DNA of 56,262 nucleotides from a virus. The translations under genes were made by a program, and so were the position numbers. The notes beneath the pieces are model-generated. The model was not told the DNA's origin. It ran no database searches and worked only from the letters and a program-made list of their open reading frames with translations. The DNA lies in IMG/VR virus record IMGVR_UViG_3300009506_000039, positions 1 to 56,262 of that record. One strand, written 5' to 3'. Positions 17,768 to 26,019 of this stretch are shown here, in pieces (the first letter of the stretch is position 1; every line of letters starts with the position of its first letter).

Positions 17768-18469
17768 TTGGGCGAGGTATTTAACATCAGGCACGAGACC
17801 GATCTCTCTGAATACGATAGCACTGTCGTTGACGGCGGCGATCTGAGTCAAGATGCTGCCGCTGCGCTGGGTGGCACTAGCGGGGGCCTAAAATGTGTTT
17901 TGGACGACACCAATGTCATATACGGTCACAAGGACTTTGTTCAACTTGCTGGCACGGCCTATCGCTATCGCTTTTACGTTGATCCCAACGGCTTGACGAT
18001 GGCGAACTGGGACAACTTCATGTTGTGCGCTCTGCGGGACGGGGGCAGCACTCGATCAGACGTGTTTCTCCAACGCGACAATGCGTCACATTACGAGATC
18101 GCCGCGTTCGTGCTAGATGATACCTCTACCTGGCAATCGACGTCATATTACGACGTCACCGACGCGGAACATTACGTCGAGATTCTTGTACAATATGCGT
18201 CAAGTGACATAGCAAGCGATGGCTCTCTGACGCTGTGGATCGACGGCGCGCAGCAAGAGCAAGTGGGTAGCCTTGATATTTATGACGTGAGCCAGCCGCA
18301 AGACGCGGACCTGGGTGCAGTCTTTGGAATCGACGCGGGGACGAGTGGAACGTTCTATCTTGACGAGCTCGTGCTTCGCGATGACAACACAGAGATCGGG
18401 CCGTACAGTGCGGGCGGCGGCGCGATCGCGCCACAGGCCATGATCTTGCGCAGACAGCTTACATCGTAG
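17768..18469 (+). CDS. LamG/concanavalin-like virion protein, copy 2
   Basis: A 233-residue protein. I chose TTG 17768 because AAAGGGGG stands upstream (17754-17761) and homology with the paralogue at 1770-2489 starts right after it; the frame is open upstream but that part overlaps the previous gene. Shared signatures are RHETDLSEYDS, GGDLSQDAAAALGGTSGGL, VDPNGLTMAN, WIDG and GIDAGTSGTFYLDELVLRDD. It is a jelly-roll, LamG-like fold expected at the virion surface, possibly as a glycan-binding receptor protein. Last gene of the tail module before a new promoter. Confidence 0.6.
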   Translation: MGEVFNIRHETDLSEYDSTVVDGGDLSQDAAAALGGTSGGLKCVLDDTNVIYGHKDFVQLAGTAYRYRFYVDPNGLTMANWDNFMLCALRDGGSTRSDVFLQRDNASHYEIAAFVLDDTSTWQSTSYYDVTDAEHYVEILVQYASSDIASDGSLTLWIDGAQQEQVGSLDIYDVSQPQDADLGAVFGIDAGTSGTFYLDELVLRDDNTEIGPYSAGGGAIAPQAMILRRQLTS

Positions 18470-18488
18470 GCAACGATCTGATCGGGGA

Positions 18489-18517
18489 TTGACTTGCTCT
18501 CTGACTTGCGGTATAAT
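18489..18517 (+). promoter_or_regulatory. Strong sigma-70 promoter
   Basis: TTGACT at 18489-18494, a 17-base spacer and a perfect TATAAT at 18512-18517, in the gap between the tail module and the two membrane protein genes. The transcript would have a leader of about 88 bases before ATG 18612. Confidence 0.85.
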
Positions 18518-18611
18518 CAGAGAGAGGACAGTCTCACAGAACGTTCCCACCATAAACAACACGCCAAAGGGGCTCATTGGAACGCTCTTGAGCTCGACAT
18601 AGGAGACAAAC

Positions 18612-19094
18612 ATGGGCGGCGACGCTGTGGGACTGTTCGACTTTTCGCAATTGATCAGGGAGGGCGGCGTGATCGCGGGCGTCGTCGTCGCGTTCCTGTT
18701 TGCCAGTAAGCTCTTGACAGTGTTCACCCCGATCATACAAGACAAAATGACTGGGGGCAAGGCGACAAAGAGCGCAGCGCCGAGCGAGACGCCAAAGGCG
18801 CAGATCGCCTCAGACGAGACGATCCGCGCGCACTTGACCCGGACGCGATGCGTGCCCGAGGACGTCGACTTGAGGAGGCTGGCTGCGCAAGTCGACGACT
18901 TGTATCAATGGCACAAGACGACAGACCCCACGGGCGCTTTTCCGTGGAAGATATCGCCGGTCTTGCACTCGGCAATAGAGAGTCTTGCACAGAGCAACCG
19001 ACAGATTGCCAGCTTGCTCGAACGTGTGATCGCGGGGCAAGGCGACGTCGCCGAACGACTCGACAGGCTCGAACGTCGCATGCACAAGGAATAG
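18612..19094 (+). CDS. Membrane-anchored protein in the lysis slot (holin-like candidate)
   Basis: A 160-residue protein with AGGAGAC at 18600-18606. One hydrophobic helix near the N-terminus (about 18-38, VIAGVVVAFLFASKLLTVF) is followed by a polar region and a C-terminal amphipathic or coiled-coil segment (QSNRQIASLLERVIAGQGDVAERLDRLERR). It sits after the tail genes, behind its own promoter, where lysis genes usually lie. A holin or a spanin-like anchor is possible, but one helix is not diagnostic. Confidence 0.45.
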   Translation: MGGDAVGLFDFSQLIREGGVIAGVVVAFLFASKLLTVFTPIIQDKMTGGKATKSAAPSETPKAQIASDETIRAHLTRTRCVPEDVDLRRLAAQVDDLYQWHKTTDPTGAFPWKISPVLHSAIESLAQSNRQIASLLERVIAGQGDVAERLDRLERRMHKE

Positions 19095-19100
19095 GCAGAA

Positions 19101-19121
19101 ACGTCGACAGTGGGTCGACGT
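19101..19121 (+). other. Intergenic hairpin 5' of a ribosome binding site
   Basis: ACGTCGAC (19101-19108) pairs perfectly with GTCGACGT (19114-19121) across a 5-base loop. No T tract follows. It lies before AAAGGAGTC of the gene at 19167. Confidence 0.6.
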
Positions 19122-19166
19122 ATGGAAAGCACATAGAGAACCCACACACACAAAGGAGTCAGAGTC

Positions 19167-19598
19167 ATGAACGTTCAAGCGGTGACCACAGCGGTAGCGA
19201 TCACGCTCGGCGCGATCGTCGCCATCATGGGTGTCGACTGGATCGTCGACTACCTGCGGAAAAAGGGCATCTTGCCGCCCCTGGCCGAGTCGTCTGTCGT
19301 CGTGCAGTTCCTCGACAAGTTCGTCGATGCGCTGCGCAAAGTGTACAATGAGACGCCGCTCTCAGAGGTAGGACGTGAGGCTGTAGAGGCTATGGCTCGT
19401 GCGTTCTGGACGAGCGTGATCGAACCCACCCCGATCAAGTCGATCTTGACGCTTGAGCGCTGGCTCTCGTTCGTCGCCAAAGCATACGACGAGATCGCGC
19501 GTGAGGAAGTCGCGCAAGCGCGCATGGCCCAGGTCGCCACAGCACGCGCCATGAAAGTCGGGGGACAGCGCGCCGACGAGCGTTCCCGCCGAGGGTAG
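19167..19598 (+). CDS. Membrane-anchored protein in the lysis slot
   Basis: A 143-residue protein with AAAGGAGTC upstream. An N-terminal hydrophobic helix (about 8-26, VAITLGAIVAIMGVDWIV) is followed by a long soluble helical domain (VVQFLDKFVDALRKVYNE, AVEAMARAFWTSVIE). It is the last gene of the rightward late unit, ended by the bidirectional terminator at 19627. It may work with the protein at 18612, for example in lysis, but no motif shows this. Confidence 0.45.
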   Translation: MNVQAVTTAVAITLGAIVAIMGVDWIVDYLRKKGILPPLAESSVVVQFLDKFVDALRKVYNETPLSEVGREAVEAMARAFWTSVIEPTPIKSILTLERWLSFVAKAYDEIAREEVAQARMAQVATARAMKVGGQRADERSRRG

Positions 19599-19626
19599 CA
19601 CACACATCCCGACACTTTCCCCACAA

Positions 19627-19665
19627 AAGAGACGAGCTTGAGAGATCAAGCTCGTCTCTTGTTTT
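19627..19665. terminator. Bidirectional rho-independent terminator
   Basis: A perfect 15-bp stem (AAGAGACGAGCTTGA 19627-19641 with its complement 19646-19660) and a GAGA tetraloop. TTTT at 19662-19665 follows on + and AAAA at 19625-19628 gives a U run on -. It separates the convergent late (+) and early (-) units. Confidence 0.95.
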
Positions 19666-19666
19666 G

Positions 19667-20437
19667 CTACCGACGCGCCCACGCGTCCGGGTCTGTCGTG
19701 CAGTGCTTGTGCGACGCAAGCGCGCGGATATAGCGCTCTGCGCGCGTCTTGCCCACGTCTGGGGTTGCGGCGGGCGCTCTGCGATAGATCGCGCACATCG
19801 TCGCCGTGAGCTCGTCCCACCAGGGCGACAAGACGAGCGCATGCGCGCCTTGCCTTTTCGTGTGCTCGACGTACTCGACGCGCTCTCGACTCTTGAACAC
19901 ACCCCCGAACCCCTCAAACAAGACCTCGGGATCGTGATCAAAGAGCTCTTGCACCCCCGGCGCACACGGCGCAACGTGCGAGAGCCCTTGTATAATCATG
20001 ACTGCAAGCTCGGCGGGCGTCGGGCGATCAGGGTCGAACCCCGCCGCGATCTGCCTCAAGTATTGCTTGCAGTGCACAGAGAAAAGGGAGCTCGGCACGT
20101 TCGTCGAGAGCACGGGCGACAAGAGCACGCTGCACGCCTCAAAGAGTCGAAAGCTCATGTCGTGCTTGCTCGTCGATGCTTGCAGCGCGTGCCACGGTCG
20201 GCGCTTGACGAGCTCGTCGATCGTCTTGTCTGCGCAGCCCATGGCCACGAGCGCCTGACGTCTCGTCTTGTACGTTCTGATCGCGTGCTTTGTCAAGCGC
20301 TCTGCCTCGTCGACTTTCCACCAAAACCCGCCGATCCCGTCGTCGCGCAAGAGCGCAGCGAGTCCCATGTCAAAGACGCCCGCGTCTTGTCCCGCCTGGA
20401 TAATAGTCTCTGTACTTGTCGGCGCTTGTGCGCTCAT
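19667..20437 (-). CDS. Hypothetical early protein
   Basis: A 256-residue, mostly helical protein starting at ATG 20437 in an ATGA overlap with the upstream gene. It has LTKHAIRTYKTRRQALVAMGCADKTIDELVKRR near residues 48-80 and ERVEYVEHTKRQ near 190-200. It is the last gene of the leftward unit that starts with the helicase. No family is recognised; a DNA-associated role is only suggested by the neighbour. Confidence 0.55.
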   Translation of the reverse strand: MSAQAPTSTETIIQAGQDAGVFDMGLAALLRDDGIGGFWWKVDEAERLTKHAIRTYKTRRQALVAMGCADKTIDELVKRRPWHALQASTSKHDMSFRLFEACSVLLSPVLSTNVPSSLFSVHCKQYLRQIAAGFDPDRPTPAELAVMIIQGLSHVAPCAPGVQELFDHDPEVLFEGFGGVFKSRERVEYVEHTKRQGAHALVLSPWWDELTATMCAIYRRAPAATPDVGKTRAERYIRALASHKHCTTDPDAWARR

Positions 20438-20883
20438 TTGTCCGCCCCGGCGCGTTCGAGTGCAGCTTTGCCCCGTGTGAGCAAGTCGATCAAGTCGTCG
20501 ACTTTGTCGATCGGCACGCGCAGCTTTGCGCTTGTCTGCGCCCAGACGTCGTTCTCAGTGCTCAAGTACAAGCTCACAGTCCGGGGGTTGATCTCGACTG
20601 CGACGGGCGATCCCACGTTCGAGAGCATGAACGCGCGCGCGCCGGCGTAAAGCTCTGGGTAGTTCGCTCTGTGTTCGAGCTCTGTCTCACGTGCGCGCTC
20701 GGCAACTTGCATGCTATCCTCTGCGCTGCGCACTTGATCGAGTACGTCGGGATCGTTTGCGCTCGGCCCAGACAGCCAGCGCATGTGCACCCATTGCCCG
20801 GCTGCGGTCAAGAGCTCAAGCGCAGTGCCGACGCCTCTATAATAGACTGTGCGACTCACGGGGGTTTCCTCTGGGATTCTCAT
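20434..20883 (-). CDS. Hypothetical early protein
   Basis: A 149-residue protein, ATG 20883, with AAAGGAGC upstream. It starts MRIPEETPVSRTVYYRGVGTAL and ends in a helix LIDLLTRGKAALERAG; VAVEINPRTVSLYLS may form a strand pair. It is coupled by ATGA to the gene at 19667. Function unknown. Confidence 0.55.
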   Translation of the reverse strand: MRIPEETPVSRTVYYRGVGTALELLTAAGQWVHMRWLSGPSANDPDVLDQVRSAEDSMQVAERARETELEHRANYPELYAGARAFMLSNVGSPVAVEINPRTVSLYLSTENDVWAQTSAKLRVPIDKVDDLIDLLTRGKAALERAGADK

Positions 20884-20909
20884 TGTGTGTGCTCCTTTGT
20901 GTGCACTTG

Positions 20910-20938
20910 GGGGCGCTCACGTCGAGCTTTTGCGCCCC
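20910..20938 (-). other. Intergenic hairpin
   Basis: GGGGCGC and GCGCCCC (20910-20916 and 20932-20938) form a 7-bp stem with a 15-base loop between the helicase stop and the ribosome binding site of the gene at 20883. There is no T tract, so a processing or translation-control element is more likely than a terminator. Confidence 0.5.
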
Positions 20939-20960
20939 TGGCTTATACTCTGTATACGTT

Positions 20961-23108
20961 CTATGCAGCAAGCTTGAGCTCGTCGCGCTCTTGTGCACGT
21001 CGAGCAAAGATCGACTCGACGTCATGCGCGCTCTCAAGTGCCCACTGCGCCTTGTCTGTCTTGCTTGAGCGCAGAAAGACGATCGTGTTTTTGCTGCGCG
21101 TCCACGCGACGTAAAGCAAGTTCCGCTCTTGCGCGCGCTCCCAGTCTTGCTCGGCTCTCGGGTGGGGCATGAGCTCTGGGGCTAGAATGTACACATACTC
21201 TGCCTCTAGTCCCTTGGCTCTGTGCACTGTCGAGAACGTCACAGCGGTGCGCTTGTCGTCGAACACTTGATCGACTTTCGCCTCAAAGTCTGCGACTGTC
21301 GTGCAGTCCTCAGAGAGAGCATAGATCGTCTCGACGCGATCCTCAAGCAATTGTGCCGAGTTCCCCTGATCTCTGCTTTCGAGTCGTTCGATCTCTGCGC
21401 GTGCGTACTCTGCAAGCTCGACGAGAATGCCGCTCAAGTCGTGATCGAGGAGCTTTGCGCTTTTCTGTACTTTCTTGAGGAGCTTGACGAGCCCCTCCCC
21501 CAAGTCTTTGCCCATGATTGCGGCTTTCACGCCCTGACGTATGAGAGCATACACGGGCTCGATCATCGGCGCGTTGCAACGGCACAGCACGAGGCTCGGT
21601 TGCTGCACTGTCGCATAGAACGTGCGCATGCTCTCGACTCTGATCTCGCCCTCTATTGCGTTTGGAGCGGCTGTGATCTCGGGCACGAGCTTTTGAGCAA
21701 GCGCAACGTGAGACCTCGGGCAACGCCACGTGACAGAGAGCGTCATAATCTGCGCGTCGAGCATATCCCGCAAGTGCGGCATCGCTTGAGCGTCGGCTCC
21801 CCGGAACCCATAGATCGACTGGTTCGGGTCGCCACAAGCAAAGACGCGCGTCTTTGAGTCTGCGAACTTGAGAACGGCGACGATCTGAGTGTGGTTGAGG
21901 TCTTGCGCCTCGTCGATCATAATGTGCGTGTATGTCGTGTGCGCTGGCGCGATCCCCTGGGCGACGACTCGAATCATGTCGTCAAAGTCTATCTTCCACT
22001 CGACTTGTGCGTCTGACTCTGCAAGCACTCTGCGCGCTTGCTCAAAGATAAAGTCGCGATCCCCGTTCGTGGGTATCCCGTAATAGTTCGACAGACTGTC
22101 GAGCTTGTCGTCTGTCATCTTGTCGGCACTCTCGACGCGCACGGCTTTCCAAACACTCACGAGATCGAGCACGTGCTTAGCTACCTCATACAAGTGATCG
22201 AGCTCGTCTTGTGCGTGCTCGATCTTGCGCTCGTCGCGCTCTTGCTTTGCGCGCTTGACGGCGTCTTTGTACGGATCAGTCAAGAGGAAATAGCACTTTG
22301 AGCCGACAATCGCCTTGCGATTGCGCAGTCTAGGAAAGCGCTCTTTGGCTGCGGTGTAGCACAGACTGTGGATCGTCGACGCAGTCACGCCCTCTGGAAC
22401 GCGATCTTTCATTGCATCGGCTATCGGCTTGTTGAACGCAAAGATCGCAGCGTGCGCAGTCTCGGGCAAGTACTCAAGTGCCCATTCTATCGTGGTTGAC
22501 TTGCCGCTCCCGGCGACGGCGCGCAATTGCACGTTTCCCGTCCCGTGTGCGACGTTCTCGAAAAAGGCGACTTGTTCGGGGGTGGGGTTGGGGCGCGCTT
22601 TCTTGGCGGCGGGTTGTGGACGAACTGAAAGCCCGAGCTTTGCGCGCGCGGCGTCGTGTGCAGCTTGCGACGCTGACGTCGACGCGTTCTGCGCAAGTGC
22701 ACTGCGCGCACTCACGGGGCGCCTGTGCTTGAGGCTGTCGTCAAGTGCGAGTCTGTACAAGTCGCGCAGCTTTGGAATCAAGCGCTCTGGCCAGCCGGGC
22801 TCTCTCGTCGTGTGCGGGGCTTGCGCGCCCGACATTGAGTACCACTGAGAGCGCTTTGTGTAATAGTACTCGACCCACGCGCGGATCGAGTCTTGCCCCG
22901 TGGCGTCTGCAATCTCAGTGCGGGGGTTGATCGACGAACGAACGACGATCCGCTTGTTCGTGCTCTCGCCGTCTGCGAATCTGACGGGGATCACATACAC
23001 GAGCTCTGAGTCTTGCGTCAAGAGCTCGAACAGCGGCGCGCCCGTGCGCTTGTCGTGCGGAAGCGCTTGCTCAAATTGTGCTCTCGTGTAACGTTCGACT
23101 TGTGTCAT
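20961..23108 (-). CDS. UvrD/Rep-type SF1A DNA helicase
   Basis: A 715-residue protein. About 190 N-terminal residues of unknown fold precede the helicase core. Motif I is AVAGSGKST (about 199-207), motif Ia IFAFNKPIADAMK, motif II IDEAQD (about 398), motif III GDPNQSIYGFRGAD, motif IV TWRCPRSH, and motifs V-VI are TVHRAKGLEAEYVYIL and NLLYVAWTRSKN. All are intact. The enzyme should unwind DNA 3'-5' in repair, recombination or replication restart. It is the first gene behind promoter 23158-23186. The N-terminal extension could be a phage-specific targeting domain. Confidence 0.92.
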   Translation of the reverse strand: MTQVERYTRAQFEQALPHDKRTGAPLFELLTQDSELVYVIPVRFADGESTNKRIVVRSSINPRTEIADATGQDSIRAWVEYYYTKRSQWYSMSGAQAPHTTREPGWPERLIPKLRDLYRLALDDSLKHRRPVSARSALAQNASTSASQAAHDAARAKLGLSVRPQPAAKKARPNPTPEQVAFFENVAHGTGNVQLRAVAGSGKSTTIEWALEYLPETAHAAIFAFNKPIADAMKDRVPEGVTASTIHSLCYTAAKERFPRLRNRKAIVGSKCYFLLTDPYKDAVKRAKQERDERKIEHAQDELDHLYEVAKHVLDLVSVWKAVRVESADKMTDDKLDSLSNYYGIPTNGDRDFIFEQARRVLAESDAQVEWKIDFDDMIRVVAQGIAPAHTTYTHIMIDEAQDLNHTQIVAVLKFADSKTRVFACGDPNQSIYGFRGADAQAMPHLRDMLDAQIMTLSVTWRCPRSHVALAQKLVPEITAAPNAIEGEIRVESMRTFYATVQQPSLVLCRCNAPMIEPVYALIRQGVKAAIMGKDLGEGLVKLLKKVQKSAKLLDHDLSGILVELAEYARAEIERLESRDQGNSAQLLEDRVETIYALSEDCTTVADFEAKVDQVFDDKRTAVTFSTVHRAKGLEAEYVYILAPELMPHPRAEQDWERAQERNLLYVAWTRSKNTIVFLRSSKTDKAQWALESAHDVESIFARRAQERDELKLAA

Positions 23109-23157
23109 CGTCTGTGCTCTCTTTCTCGTGTGCTCTGTGTGCTCAAGTTACGACTAG

Positions 23158-23186
23158 ATTATATCATACTCAAAATACTTTGTCAA
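23158..23186 (-). promoter_or_regulatory. Early promoter P1 (leftward)
   Basis: On the - strand TTGACA (23181-23186), a 17-base spacer and TATAAT (23158-23163) within TGATATAATCTAGTC. It is nearly identical to the promoters at 37311, 46845 and 48872 and drives the UvrD-type helicase gene. Confidence 0.92.
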
Positions 23187-23239
23187 GCATGACTTTTCGC
23201 AGCATGCAGAGACGATGTACAGAGCGGCGGCGTGTGGCA

Positions 23240-23285
23240 ATAGAAAAGAGCCGTCAGCTTGCGCAAGCGTCAGGCTCTTTTCTAT
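23240..23285 (-). terminator. Rho-independent terminator
   Basis: A 13-bp outer stem (ATAGAAAAGAGCC 23240-23252 with 23273-23285) around the inner palindrome GCTTGCGCAAGC. Read on the - strand, the descending arm ends GGCTCTTTTCTATT. It closes the operon ending at 23327 and insulates promoter P1. Confidence 0.85.
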
Positions 23286-23326
23286 CGGTTCAAGGAAATG
23301 GAAATATAAAGACGACGTGCAGCGCT

Positions 23327-23692
23327 CTAGCACTGCCACGCGTGATAGAACACATACCGTCCCGGCTCGATCAGGTTCTCGACGACAAGGAGCTCAAGCA
23401 AGTCGACGATCTTGGGCACGGGTGCGCGCTCGTGCATGATCTCGTCGCGCGCTCTCAGTGCAGCGCTTGCCGAACCCTTGAGCTCGACGCCCCAGAGACA
23501 GAGCGTGGACCCGCCGCGCATGACTCTGCACTTTGTTCCCGCGTCTCTCGTCGTATACGTGAGCTCGTCGAGATCAAAGACAGTGCGGAGGATCGTGAGC
23601 GCGCGCTCGCCATCGATCACTTTCTGATCGTCGACTAGCCCCCGACATGCCTGATCTCTTTTTTCGCTGTCTGTCTGTTGCCTGTCTGACAT
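23327..23692 (-). CDS. Hypothetical early protein
   Basis: A 121-residue protein from ATG 23692; the frame is open farther upstream (to 23890) but that part is Arg-rich and overlaps two other genes, so I trimmed it. It has VIDGERALTILRTVFDLDELTY, then strands KCRVMRGGSTLCLWGVELKG and a C-terminal helix. It overlaps the small membrane protein by 58 bases. Function unknown. Confidence 0.5.
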   Translation of the reverse strand: MSDRQQTDSEKRDQACRGLVDDQKVIDGERALTILRTVFDLDELTYTTRDAGTKCRVMRGGSTLCLWGVELKGSASAALRARDEIMHERAPVPKIVDLLELLVVENLIEPGRYVFYHAWQC

Positions 23693-23838
23693 TGATCTCG
23701 CTCTTTCCTTTCTGCTTTCTGTCGCAAGCTTGCGAACGTCTTGATCGCTATGCGCGTGGCGATCGCGCCCCCGGCGAGCCCGCCCAAGAGCACGAGCTCG
23801 ACCAGGAGCGCGATCAGTATGTCCCCCCAAGTGATCAC
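23635..23838 (-). CDS. Small single-pass membrane protein
   Basis: A 67-residue protein with a GTG start in a GTGA overlap with the gene upstream. It has a hydrophobic helix (about 4-28, WGDILIALLVELVLLGGLAGGAI) and a basic, charged tail (RQKAERKERDQ). The topology is inside-positive. It could be a small holin-like or host-takeover protein, but no family signature is visible. Confidence 0.5.
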   Translation of the reverse strand: MITWGDILIALLVELVLLGGLAGGAIATRIAIKTFASLRQKAERKERDQCQTGNRQTAKKEIRHVGG

Positions 23839-24173
23839 GAGTCGTCACCGACGCCCGACAGATCGAACGTCTCTCGCAGTATGCTTTCAAGTTCTGTCTC
23901 GTCGAGCGCGTCGAGCTCAGCCCCGAATGCTTGCACGTCGAGCGCTTGCTCTCCGCTGTCTTGCTCGATCTGGATCATAACGTCGAGCACGTCTTGAGTC
24001 GACGGAGCCATGAGCGTGTGCGTCTGCCCTTGCAGCGGTCCCCAGACCACGGCGACGTACACGCCGCGCCCCTTGCAGAGAAAACACAAGATCGAACGCA
24101 TGCTTACGGGGCTCGACAAAGAGAACCAGAGACGAGCGTCGGCGGGAACTGGAAAAACAGATTCGCCGCTCAT
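23835..24173 (-). CDS. Hypothetical early protein with acidic C-terminus
   Basis: A 112-residue protein; ATG 24173 overlaps the upstream stop by ATGA, which favours it over the longer frame from 24227. It has strands around RLWFSLSSPVSMRSILCFLC, GVYVAVVWGPLQG, then an acidic helical tail (LDALDETELESILRETFDL). No family is recognised. Confidence 0.5.
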   Translation of the reverse strand: MSGESVFPVPADARLWFSLSSPVSMRSILCFLCKGRGVYVAVVWGPLQGQTHTLMAPSTQDVLDVMIQIEQDSGEQALDVQAFGAELDALDETELESILRETFDLSGVGDDS

Positions 24174-24799
24174 ACTTGACAGATTATGCCGGTGATCATG
24201 TGCGCGTCGATCTCGGCGTTCATGCACTCGTTACAAACCTCTTGCCCGTCGTCCACTGCGTCGCCGCACAGACGGCATGAGCCGTCGAGAAAGACCCCCA
24301 TGATCGCCCACATGTCATCGTCTGTGAGCACGACGCTGCCCACGCGCACGGCGGGCGCGTTTCCGTCAAGCGTCCAAGTCGCGCCCAGAACCTCGAACTT
24401 TGCGCGCGACTTGCTCTCAGTGCTCACGGGCACAAAGACGAGAGCAGAGATCGTCGTCGTTTCCCCTGCGGCGTTTTCGATCTCGATCTCTTGTTTCTCG
24501 CCCGCAAAGCTCAAAGACGTCGACAAGTCGAGCTTGAGCTCTGACAAGACAGATGCCATGCTCACGGCTGCACCGCTTGCGCGCTCTGTACACTTGCGCG
24601 CGTCGGGATCGTCGGACGATCCTCTTGCCAGGGCAAAGCTTACGCCCTCCCCGACATAGAATCGCACGTACTCGGGCGCGCCCAGTGCAGAGAACGCGCG
24701 GGCGCTCAAGTACGCTGCGCCTGTCGGGTACAGCGTGAGCTTGACGTCGCCGATGGGCGCTCTGCGAGTGCGATCTCCACTTATGCTTTTCCAAGTCAT
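24170..24799 (-). CDS. Hypothetical protein with C-terminal zinc ribbon
   Basis: A 209-residue protein. The beta-rich body has GDVKLTLYPTGAAYLSARAF and the C-terminus carries CRLC-x9-CNEC (about residues 180-196), a four-cysteine zinc site. It lies between the RecA-like ATPase gene (ATGA overlap at 24796-24799) and small early genes. Binding of single-stranded DNA or a partner is plausible from context but not shown. Confidence 0.55.
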   Translation of the reverse strand: MTWKSISGDRTRRAPIGDVKLTLYPTGAAYLSARAFSALGAPEYVRFYVGEGVSFALARGSSDDPDARKCTERASGAAVSMASVLSELKLDLSTSLSFAGEKQEIEIENAAGETTTISALVFVPVSTESKSRAKFEVLGATWTLDGNAPAVRVGSVVLTDDDMWAIMGVFLDGSCRLCGDAVDDGQEVCNECMNAEIDAHMITGIICQV

Positions 24800-26019
24800 G
24801 ACTCACCCCCGTCGTCGCCTTGCTCTTGCTCTCTGACAATCGAGACGGCGCGCAAGATAAAGGGCAGCGGCGCGATCTTGTCTGCTTTGAGCTTGTCGCC
24901 CGCCTCTGCGACTGTCATGCCGTCGTTCTCTGACAAGAGCACTCTGATCTTGTCGACGCACTCAACGACTTGTGGGGGCAGTGCGGGCACTTGCTGCGCA
25001 GCGGCCATCATGCCCCCGACAGAGCCCGCGCTCACGCCCGAGCCGCCCGGACTGCGCGACTCCTCAAGCTGCGCTTGCAGTGCAAGGGTCACAAAGGCGA
25101 TTTGTTGCTTGTCCATAGTCGACGAGTACGGCCCGATCTCTTGCGCTGTGGCTTGCTCTGACTCTGTGAGCTCGTCATAGTTCGGCGGGTTCGTCAAGTA
25201 CGCACGTATTCTCTGCCACGTCGCCGGGTACAGTCTCGGCGGCAACTTGGGCGCAAGCTTGTGCCCAGTCTCGCCGTTCATGAACGCCGTATACTCGTCG
25301 TCGGTCATCGTAAGCGGATCGACGTCGATCTCGATCGTCCCGAACTGTTGCTTGAGCACGAGCGCGGCGGGCGGGGGCCATGTGCCCTCCGACTCTCTCG
25401 GGGGCGCAAGCATGATGCTCAAGATCGAGAGCTCGTCAAAGCGATCGGCCCCCGGCAGACGCCACTTGCCGGGCAATTGCACGCCCCCTGACCACTGCGC
25501 TTTTCTGTGCGTGATCACGATGACTGCGCGCACGCCCTTTGAGTGCGCCTTTGCACAGAATGTGCCGATCAAGCCGTTCACCGCTGCGCCGCGTTGCCCG
25601 AACTGGTTCTTGACGATCTTGCCCGCGTCATAGCCGTATTGCTTTGCAGCCCATGCAGCGTGCTCGATGATCCACGACGTCATGCCTTGCTGCAAGATCG
25701 CGCTATTGTCGAGCACGAGCACTGTATAGGCGTCTTGCTCGAACGACTCGACGATCTGATCTGCGAGTGTGAACACAGCCGACGCGGGCTTGCCTTCACA
25801 CTCCTCATTGATCGCACGGTACAAGCCGAAAGACTTGCCGCCGCGCTCGATTGCTTGTTCGATTCCCTTGCCCTTGCTCTCAAAGTCAAAGAATGCGATC
25901 AGGCCGGGCCAGTCTGCGGTTGCTGCAAAGGTCGACTTGCCCGAGCCGCGCGGTCCCGAGACTCTGATCAAGCCCGATGCCTCACGGGGCAAGATCGATC
26001 TGTCTCTCAATGTGGTCAT
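24796..26019 (-). CDS. RecA-like P-loop ATPase (AAA_24 type)
   Basis: A 407-residue protein. Walker A is GPRGSGKST (22-30), followed by LIAFFDFESKGKGIEQAI as in phage AAA_24/Sak4-like ATPases, and Walker B is VLVLDNS (about 98-104). VIVITHRK (about 190) resembles the sensor strand. The C-terminal 170 residues are helical and unassigned, so it is longer than a typical Sak4 (about 230). It probably acts in phage recombination or annealing together with the nuclease encoded just upstream (ATGA overlap). Confidence 0.75.
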   Translation of the reverse strand: MTTLRDRSILPREASGLIRVSGPRGSGKSTFAATADWPGLIAFFDFESKGKGIEQAIERGGKSFGLYRAINEECEGKPASAVFTLADQIVESFEQDAYTVLVLDNSAILQQGMTSWIIEHAAWAAKQYGYDAGKIVKNQFGQRGAAVNGLIGTFCAKAHSKGVRAVIVITHRKAQWSGGVQLPGKWRLPGADRFDELSILSIMLAPPRESEGTWPPPAALVLKQQFGTIEIDVDPLTMTDDEYTAFMNGETGHKLAPKLPPRLYPATWQRIRAYLTNPPNYDELTESEQATAQEIGPYSSTMDKQQIAFVTLALQAQLEESRSPGGSGVSAGSVGGMMAAAQQVPALPPQVVECVDKIRVLLSENDGMTVAEAGDKLKADKIAPLPFILRAVSIVREQEQGDDGGES

